From Welwitschia mirabilis (taxonomy: Eukaryota; Gnetophyta; Gnetopsida; Welwitschiales), in the NCBI GenBank assembly GCA_051453625.1, contig JBOZIK010000001.1:112856844-112920843 (forward strand): a stretch of DNA of 64,000 nt, given 5' to 3'. The translations under genes were made by a program, and so were the position numbers. Positions 56,291 to 64,000 of the stretch are shown piece by piece. Numbering within the stretch: position 1 is the first letter of the stretch; every line of letters begins with the position of its first letter. The notes beneath the pieces were generated by a model that saw only the letters and a program-made list of their open reading frames with translations, was not told where the DNA came from and searched no databases.

Positions 56291-58229
56291 GAGGAAAAGT
56301 CTAGCTTAAAATTCTTTTGGTGAGCGAGGAGAAAAATTCTTGGGCCTATAGGTTCAGGAGCAAGAGTGTTGTTTCCATTAGAATACTCGACTTTTGAGCC
56401 TTAAGGATTCTTGCCTACTTTGCAAGACTTACATTTTTCCAAATTGTTAGCAGAATCTATTTAGGTTTAAGCCCATAATTCCCCATTTAGCTAGGGTCTC
56501 ATGGTAGTGATGTGTTCCACAAGGATGCAAATTAGGTCATCTTGTTTTCAAAACAGAATGTCCTCCGTTGTAGCCATGCTAACGTCTTTACAAAGTTCCC
56601 AAATCAGAAAATGAGCTCTTGAATACAATGCTTCCTTTCATTATGACTTTGCAACATGCCACAACTAGCTTATCAACTTTCTTTAATTTCTTTATTACAT
56701 TTTACGAGGTTTTCCATCTTCCTTTTAAGAGGGCAAATGTGTTTTTAATCTGTCACTATTGTATGCACTTCGAAATTGCAAATCTGTTCCACTGGTCTAT
56801 GTCATGTGTTCCACCTCTTGCTCTTTTTTTTATTTTTTTTTGACTTTTTAACATCAAGATTTTTGAAAAGTTTAGTGTTGCAATAGAGTGTTGAATGCCC
56901 AAAAAGAAAAAAAAACTGCTTAATAAAATAATGCAATCAATTTTTTTTACCAATGGAATGCACATTACAATGGGAAAGATGAACCCAGACAAAATGCAGA
57001 AAGCAATCTAGACAAAGAACGTTAACAACAGGATTTGATTGGGTAATCTATTCCTTCTTGTTGATTCTAGTCTCTAGGTTATAATAGTTCCATTAGTCCT
57101 CCTCTCATTTGACATCATTCTAGCGGCACATGTTTTCTATTCTTTCCACTCTTTTAAATGTCTGCAAATGAGCTTACGTAAAATAATTCTTGGACCTAAA
57201 AGTTGAGGTAGTAGTAGAGTATTATTGCAGGATACTTAATAGGTTTCTGGTAGCATGCAGGGCCTACAACTCTCAGACTTTCACTACGTCACATATTATG
57301 TTTTCTCTCTTTTATTCCTTTGAATGCAATTTTTTGATCACCAAAATTATAGTAAAAGAAAGAAGCGTAAATAAGAAGAACTTAATCTTGCATGAATCAA
57401 TCTGAACATCAGAACCATCAACAAAAAGACCAACAGAGATGGTTAAAACTAAGACAATAAAATAGCAGTTCCTAAAACACTATTTAATCTGATTTCACCT
57501 GCATCAGGCCTGACGAATGTAGTAAGATTGGCTGATACGTTAAATGCCATATTAATTTTTTTCCTTAGCTTAAGTGGCACTTCCAAAGTCTTAAATTAAT
57601 ACACTGCCTGGCTTCACAAATAGTTAACAACTACATCTATTCTGACAAAATTTTGCTAAACCTTGGCAGAATAATAATTAAATACTTTGTAGCTTATTAA
57701 TACTCTATAGCTACAGAATCCTGGCACCGCCAAATGGAACAAAAGGTGTTACCATAGAAGCAGCTTCTACCAGAGATCGTAAGAGATAATGAGTTATGAT
57801 AAACCATCCATTTCTTTCCATTCTATCCTTAAATTGGTAAGTTAAGAATCAACCAGTAATGCCCCAAAAATTGGAAACATTAGTACGAGAGAAGAAATCT
57901 TTTGTATGAAAGTGTGTATCCTTATTCTTCCTTAGATTTCAGGATTCATGCCTTTGCACAAATAAATAACTTATGTTTGAACTTGTTGGTATCTAATTTT
58001 ATAGGTTATTACATTAAAAAAGTATTATTAACTTAAAAATATTAGCAATGCAACTCTGCAAATTATAGATCTTAAAAACCAGGAAATAGATAACAGTCTT
58101 TGATACATTAATAGCACTAAAGTAGACTAAATTAGGACTACATATTTATTTCCACATTAACATTTACCACTCTCCCTTAATACAGAAATTTTTAACACCT
58201 AATGTATTCCTCAAATACACAAATTTCTT
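56291..58229. other. No gene recognised
   Basis: Mixed composition. Short frames only. A minus-strand phrase near 57,730 (TPFVPFGGAR) recalls the haem-binding region of cytochromes P450, but nothing around it supports that. Confidence 0.4.
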
Positions 58230-58560
58230 CAAAGGTATAGGTTTTGTAAATAGGTCAACAAGTTGCTAGATTGTGTTGTCATAAACCATCTTAATGCAAT
58301 TGTGGACTGATTGTCACAATGGATGATTATTGCCTCCACTTGTTTTCGCTTCATGTCTTCCAAAAGTCTTTCGCAACCAAATTGTTTGACAAGCTACTAG
58401 TGTTACAGCCATACATTTATCAGATACTAATTTGTCCTTATGTATCTAATAGCACATTTTCTTTATTGAGATGCAAAGAAGGATGCATTTGTCATGTTCA
58501 TCTACAATAATTCACCTTGTGTTGAGACTATTATAGGAATACATCTAATGGCATCATCAT
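58230..58560 (-). pseudogene. Copia RNase H fragment
   Basis: Minus-strand ACQTIWLRK, LLEDMKRKQVEAIIIHCDNQ and STIAIKMV, then QLVDLFTKPIPLKKF, match the end of copia RNase H (AxxExxWLRxLLxDL...IxCDNxSAI...QxADxFTKPL). One frame change follows WLRK and a stretch (the TKHIDIxxHFIR part) is deleted. It lies upstream, on the minus strand, of the integrase fragment at 54.6 kb, so the two cannot be one collinear element. Confidence 0.8.
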
Positions 58561-58722
58561 ATCCATCATCGTTATCTAATAAATCCATTTATGTAAGGGA
58601 CAAGAACTAGATGTTTATAAATAGGTATTACATATCCAATGACATTTAAAGTTATTCCTATAACTTTAAAAATATTATGTACTTATTTGTTTACTATTAA
58701 TATGTGTAGGACATGTAAGGAG

Positions 58723-59712
58723 NNNNNNNNNNNNNNNNNNNNNNNNNNNNNNNNNNNNNNNNNNNNNNNNNNNNNNNNNNNNNNNNNNNNNNNNNNNNNN
58801 NNNNNNNNNNNNNNNNNNNNNNNNNNNNNNNNNNNNNNNNNNNNNNNNNNNNNNNNNNNNNNNNNNNNNNNNNNNNNNNNNNNNNNNNNNNNNNNNNNNN
58901 NNNNNNNNNNNNNNNNNNNNNNNNNNNNNNNNNNNNNNNNNNNNNNNNNNNNNNNNNNNNNNNNNNNNNNNNNNNNNNNNNNNNNNNNNNNNNNNNNNNN
59001 NNNNNNNNNNNNNNNNNNNNNNNNNNNNNNNNNNNNNNNNNNNNNNNNNNNNNNNNNNNNNNNNNNNNNNNNNNNNNNNNNNNNNNNNNNNNNNNNNNNN
59101 NNNNNNNNNNNNNNNNNNNNNNNNNNNNNNNNNNNNNNNNNNNNNNNNNNNNNNNNNNNNNNNNNNNNNNNNNNNNNNNNNNNNNNNNNNNNNNNNNNNN
59201 NNNNNNNNNNNNNNNNNNNNNNNNNNNNNNNNNNNNNNNNNNNNNNNNNNNNNNNNNNNNNNNNNNNNNNNNNNNNNNNNNNNNNNNNNNNNNNNNNNNN
59301 NNNNNNNNNNNNNNNNNNNNNNNNNNNNNNNNNNNNNNNNNNNNNNNNNNNNNNNNNNNNNNNNNNNNNNNNNNNNNNNNNNNNNNNNNNNNNNNNNNNN
59401 NNNNNNNNNNNNNNNNNNNNNNNNNNNNNNNNNNNNNNNNNNNNNNNNNNNNNNNNNNNNNNNNNNNNNNNNNNNNNNNNNNNNNNNNNNNNNNNNNNNN
59501 NNNNNNNNNNNNNNNNNNNNNNNNNNNNNNNNNNNNNNNNNNNNNNNNNNNNNNNNNNNNNNNNNNNNNNNNNNNNNNNNNNNNNNNNNNNNNNNNNNNN
59601 NNNNNNNNNNNNNNNNNNNNNNNNNNNNNNNNNNNNNNNNNNNNNNNNNNNNNNNNNNNNNNNNNNNNNNNNNNNNNNNNNNNNNNNNNNNNNNNNNNNN
59701 NNNNNNNNNNNN
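58723..59712. other. Sequence gap (990 N)
   Basis: The gap edges share gtaaggag (58,715-58,722 and 59,721-59,728). A CACTA terminus or upstream transposase exons could be hidden here. Confidence 0.9.
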
Positions 59713-59789
59713 CAAATAAGGTAAGGAGCCATTGTATCCTAGTTGCATAAAATATACAAAGCTTTCTGTAATTATCAAATTACTTATTG

Positions 59790-62700
59790 TCAAAGCAATG
59801 GGTGGATGCTTAAATTCAACATTTTCAATTTTGCTTGATCTCTTACATGGCTCTTTTCAAAAGGTAATACAATTCCAAGTTCTCATAATCAACTGAAAAT
59901 GACACTTCACTACCTAGGTATGAAATATAATAAAATACATGCATGCCCTGATGACTGTGTGTTATATTAAAGGAGCATGAGAACAAAAATGAATGTCCTT
60001 AGTGTGGTGTGTCTAGACGAAAATCAAAGAGATTCCCTAAGGATAATAAACTAGATAAAAGATTACCTGCCAAAGTATTATGATACTTTTCATTAATTCC
60101 AAGGCTACAAAGGCTTTATGCATCACCCACAATAGCAGAACATATGATATGACATTCAAAAAGGCATATAGACTATGGCATAATGTGATATCCAACAGAT
60201 TCTATCTTATAAAAAAGTATTAATGAATCATACAATGAATTTAAGCTCGAACCCAAACATATAAGACTCAATATTACAACAGATGGATTTAATCTTTTAG
60301 GATGCTTTCCACTTCTTATAGTTCTTAACCACTTATGACAGTTGTCTATAACTTACCCGCCTAGCTATGCATGAAAAGGTCATATGTGACACTTTCGTTA
60401 CTCGTACTAGGGCCTAAGCAACTAGGAAAAGATATTGATATGTACCTTCAACCTCTTATTAAAGAACTGAAGCTACTATGGTATGAGGAAGTAAAAACAT
60501 TTGATACACTAAAGAAAGAGTTCTTTACCATGAAAGTAGTGCTACTTTGAATAATAAGTGATTTTTCAACATATGGAAACATCTCAGGATAGAACACAAA
60601 GGGGAGATTAGCATGCCCCATATGTGCTTATAAGACCAATTCTTTATGGTTGTTTCATAGTAGAAAACATTATTACCAAGGGCATAAAACATTTCTTAAT
60701 AAGAATCATAGGTATAGAAAAATGAATAAACCTTTCAATGGTAAAATAGAAAAAGAAGAAGAACCCATGCCATTAAGTAGTGAAGAGATTCTTTTCTAGC
60801 TTGACAACATGGATTTTACCTAAAGAAAGTGCATTTCTATACATCAACAAAGAAGGACAAAAATGCCAAAAAATGGAAAGCAAGAAAACTAGTTATATGT
60901 CACTCTACCTAGTAAATTGAAAAGGTTACATAACAAATGCAAAAAAGCCAATTTGGGCATTCAAGCGGAAGAGCATAGCAACAGATAGAAAAAGAGATCA
61001 ATACTATTTATTCTTCCATATTGGAAGGTAATAAAATTTTATATAATAGTTTAATAATAAATTATTTTCTTTCTTATGATTTCATTTAACAACTTTTTCA
61101 TTTCTAACATACACACAGGAACATAACATTCAACACAATTTGGATGTTATGCATATTAAAAAAGCATGTCTGTGAGAGCTTGCTAAGAATGATCTTGAAT
61201 ATTAAAGGAAAATCAAAGGACAAGCTTAAAGCACATCTTGATCTAAAAGATTTAGGTATTAGAGATGAACTTTCACAATTATGATGAGTGATGGTAAAAA
61301 GGCATTCCTTCTACCTGCTAGTTTTGTGATGTCAATACAAGAAAAGAATTCTTTTTTCAATATGTTATTAGAGTTGAAACTTCTAGATGGGTATGCATCA
61401 AATATTCATAGATGTATCCTGCAAAAAAAACATAGACTTTCTAGGCTGAAGATTCATGACTACCATGTTTTGTTACAACTTATTTTTCTCATTACTTTAT
61501 GTAACCTACTTTCATCTAAGGTGCGTTCATCAATAATTGAAATGTATCTATTCTTCAAGGAGCTTTATCACAAGGAAATTAATATAAAACTTTTAGGAGA
61601 ACTAAAATCAAGAACTGCTNNNNNNNNNNNNNNNNNNNNNNNNNNNNNNNNNNNNNNNNNNNNNNNNNNNNNNNNNNNNNNNNNNNNNNNNNNNNNNNNN
61701 NNNNNNNNNNNNNNNNNNNAAGTTTATAAAATAGTTTAGTAATAATTTATTTTTCTTTCTTATGATTTCATTTCATACCTTTTTCATTTCTAACATATAC
61801 CAAGGAACATAATGTTCAGCACAATTTAGATGTTATGCATATTGAAAAAAATGTTTGTAAGAGCTTGCTAAGCACTATCCTTAATATAAGAAAAAATTCA
61901 AAGGATAAGCTTAAAGCACAACTTGATCTAAGAGAGCTAGGTATCAGAGATGAACTTTCACACATTATGTTAAATGATGGTAAAAAGGCATTCCTTCCAT
62001 TTACTAGTTTTGTGATGTCAATATAAGAAAAGAATTCTTTTCTCAAGATGTTATCAGAGTTAAAACTTTCAAATGGATATGCATAAAATATTTGTAGGTG
62101 TATCCTACAAAAACAACATAGACTTTATGGACTTAATAGTCATGACTACCATTTTCTTTTGCAACTCATTCTTCCCATTGCTTTGCGTAACTTACTTCCA
62201 TCTAAGGTGCATCCATCAATAATTCAAATGTGTCTATTCTTTAAGAAGATTTATCATAAGGAAATTAATATAAAAATTTTAAAAGAAATAAAATCAAGAG
62301 TTGCTATCATACTTTGTAATCTTAAGCGAATATTTCCTCTAGCTTTCTTTGATATCAAGATGCATTTATCTATCTATTTAGTAAAGGAGGTTAGGTTTTA
62401 TAGCCCTATGCAATATCAATGAATGTATCCTATAGAAAGGTAATAAGCATACTTTTTTTCCTGCTATAAATATTGCTTGTTAATAATTACAAATTAACTA
62501 TAAATTTTTGATGTATCTACCACTTAGGTTTTTGAAAGTTTTAAAAGGCTATGTCAAAAATAAGAACAAACTAGAGAGATGCCTTTTAGAAGCTTTTCTT
62601 ATAGAGGAAGCATTAAGTTTTTGCACTAAGTACATGACAAATATTGATACATTCAAAAATCGATTACAACATAATGAAGTTATTGATAATGAAGTGAATC

Positions 62701-63720
62701 ATCTATACATCCAGAAGGAAGATTACTAGGTGCTACAAATAGAAGGATATTGAGTGACATAGAAATTGAAGAGGCACATAAATATGTGTTGTTTAACACC
62801 CCATGCATTGAATCATATGTGAGGTAAGTTAATCGGAATTTCATTATTTTATTATTATTGTATACATTCTTAATTATATATGTGTACAATCAATACCTAT
62901 AAGAAATTCATAGAGGCTTTTCATGAATGACAAAGCCTTCACAACTTCAAATGCATAGAGATCGCTTTACTACTTGGTTTGAAGAACATGTAATGTATAA
63001 TACATTCTATATAAAGTTATTGATGGCCATGTAATTATGATGTCTGAAATATGTATGGATATAAGTTTTTTGATATTTTAGATTTACAAGTTAAGAGATA
63101 AAGACATGCTTAATGAAGAACAAGAAACAGAAGTAATTTGGTTGTCACGTCCAAGTAGACATGCACAAAGTTATAAGGGATCCTTGATAAATGGGTATTG
63201 GTTTCATGTAAAGGAGAGAGATGCAGAGTTAACATGTCAAATTAGTGAAGTTTTTGTAATTGCAAATACTTCATGTGTATCAAGTACAAAGGACAATAAT
63301 CCTATAAGTAATGATGTAAAATACTATGATGTCTTGAAAGACATAATCATATTATATTATAGTTCCATATTCAATGTTGTGGTCTTCAAATGTGAATGGT
63401 TTGACGTTCTTCAACAAGCTAACATCAAGAAGGATGAGTATGGTTTCACGCTTGTTAACACAAGTAAATACATTAGGGATGATTGTGTACAAGATGAATC
63501 ATTCACATTAGCTAGTCAAACATCACAGACTCTCTACATAAGGGACATTAAGGAGCCTTCATGAAGTATTGTAGCATCATTTAATCTAAGACATAATTAT
63601 GATGAAATCAAAAATAAAGAATTTTCTAAAGTGGAAGAGGATAAAAAAGATAATTTGACATCCTTATATCATAGTTACCTCCTTGATAAGGAGAATGATG
63701 CTATGATAACATGAAGTGGA
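59790..63720 (+). pseudogene. CACTA (En/Spm) transposase, TNP2 type
   Basis: Nearly the whole TNP2-type protein can be followed. Order: LLDLLHGSF and SHNQLKMTLHYLGMKYNKIH with a zinc-like ACPDDCVLY at about 59,940; PAKVL-stop-YFSLIPRLQRLYAS; the transposase_21 core with TTDGFNLLG (60,285), LGPKQLGKDIDMYLQPLI (60,410) and GRLACPIC (60,610); an intron (gt at about 61,029, ag at about 61,120); HNLDVMHIEKNVC and the DUF4218-like region (SNGYA, SHDYHFLLQLILPIALRN, FFDIKMHLSIYLV), which is partly duplicated; a second intron (about 62,441-62,527); LKGYVKNKNKLERC; and a C-terminal DUF4216-like stretch in a 152-codon open frame (63,106-63,564: YKGSLINGYWFHVKERDAE, VVVFKCEWFDV, YGFTLVNTSKYI). About twenty stops make it dead. 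TNP2 cuts and joins CACTA ends. No terminal repeat is visible downstream. Confidence 0.93.
61062..62290 (+). repeat. Direct duplication inside the CACTA transposase
   Basis: 61,062-61,619 and 61,745 to about 62,290 are homologous, including the intron 3' part (tttcttatgatttcattt) and the exon from HNLDVMH to LKSR. Copy 1 is more decayed and carries MSDGKKAF and CILQKKHRLSRL; copy 2 continues into the rest of the protein. A 100-N gap (61,620-61,719) separates them. The two differ at many sites, so this is not a simple assembly repeat. Confidence 0.85.
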
Positions 63721-64000
63721 CTCGAACAGATTCAGATGATACCATGGTTGATGCTTTAAATTTACAATCTCTAGATTGTTCATAGTGTGCATATTATAAG
63801 AGAGTATATGTTTATGTACACTTAGAGTATTAAATAATTAATATAGTTTTTATATCTATTTTATGTTATGATATTGATTTAGATGAATACTACGTGTGGC
63901 TATGTTGTTAAAAGCAAAGAGGACATTCAGAATGGTGTGTAGTTGTCTTTGTTTCCATTTTACTAGAGGTATGTTGAGCAAGTTACTAATTTTTTTAATG
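63721..64000. other. Downstream of the CACTA transposase
   Basis: AT-rich, non-coding as far as seen. No CACTA terminus or subterminal repeats before the window ends. Confidence 0.5.

Noticed and set aside
57710-57790. Cytochrome P450 haem-region-like phrase on the minus strand
   Set aside because: Only about ten residues fit, the conserved Cys is missing and no other P450 motif is nearby.
54640-58560. One minus-strand copia element from RNase H to integrase
   Set aside because: The order is wrong: on the minus strand RNase H (58.2 kb) would precede integrase (54.6 kb). They must be separate relics.

Overview
This is a plant nuclear genome window, very AT-rich and made almost entirely of old, broken transposable elements. 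I place it in flowering plants because it holds Ty1-copia elements primed by initiator tRNA-Met, an Athila-like Ty3-gypsy element, an L1-type LINE with a DUF4283-like ORF1, a CACTA element with a TNP2 transposase, a Pif1/Helitron-type helicase and a fragment of a gene resembling plant ARIA. I cannot name the species. I find no intact host protein gene, no conventional tRNA or rRNA gene and no CRISPR array. Several N gaps interrupt the sequence, and some have repeated sequence on both edges.

Layout. 1-11 kb: unassigned AT-rich DNA with a short tandem repeat, a Pif1-like helicase relic (3.34-4.28 kb), several tRNA-like (SINE-like) segments, and a large hairpin element (5.5-7.2 kb) with a tRNA-like segment at each end. 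11.0-14.4 kb: a second, larger palindrome with arms of about 1.7 kb around a 24-nt spacer.

14.4-48.0 kb is one nested structure. The outer layer is a minus-strand Athila-like Ty3-gypsy element with candidate LTRs at 14,447-15,746 and 46,903-48,014. Its 3' region carries a plus-strand LINE (17,007-22,908) bounded by a 23-bp target-site duplication. Between its RT and gag sits a minus-strand copia element (28,724-45,462). That copia is split by a plus-strand copia of a related family (31,534-38,761, target-site duplication GAAAT). The inner copia lacks integrase, RT and RNase H. It keeps gag, protease and a third ORF, which is the same ORF that its insertion broke in the host copia.

48-64 kb: a relic of a second LINE type, a copia LTR plus gag fragment cut by a CACTA-like terminus with palindromic subterminal repeats, an intron-bearing ARIA-like gene fragment, two unrelated minus-strand copia fragments, an unrecognised pseudogene with 32-residue repeats, and a CACTA TNP2 transposase with an internal duplication.

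The observations most worth following are the J-domain (DnaJ-like) at the end of the LINE, the promoter-like module (palindromic motif array plus TATA) in front of the copia third ORF in both elements, the pol-less copia that kept this ORF, and the ARIA-like fragment next to a CACTA-like end. Stops within conserved domains often fall where a Gln or Trp codon is expected, as expected from C-to-T decay of methylated repeats.
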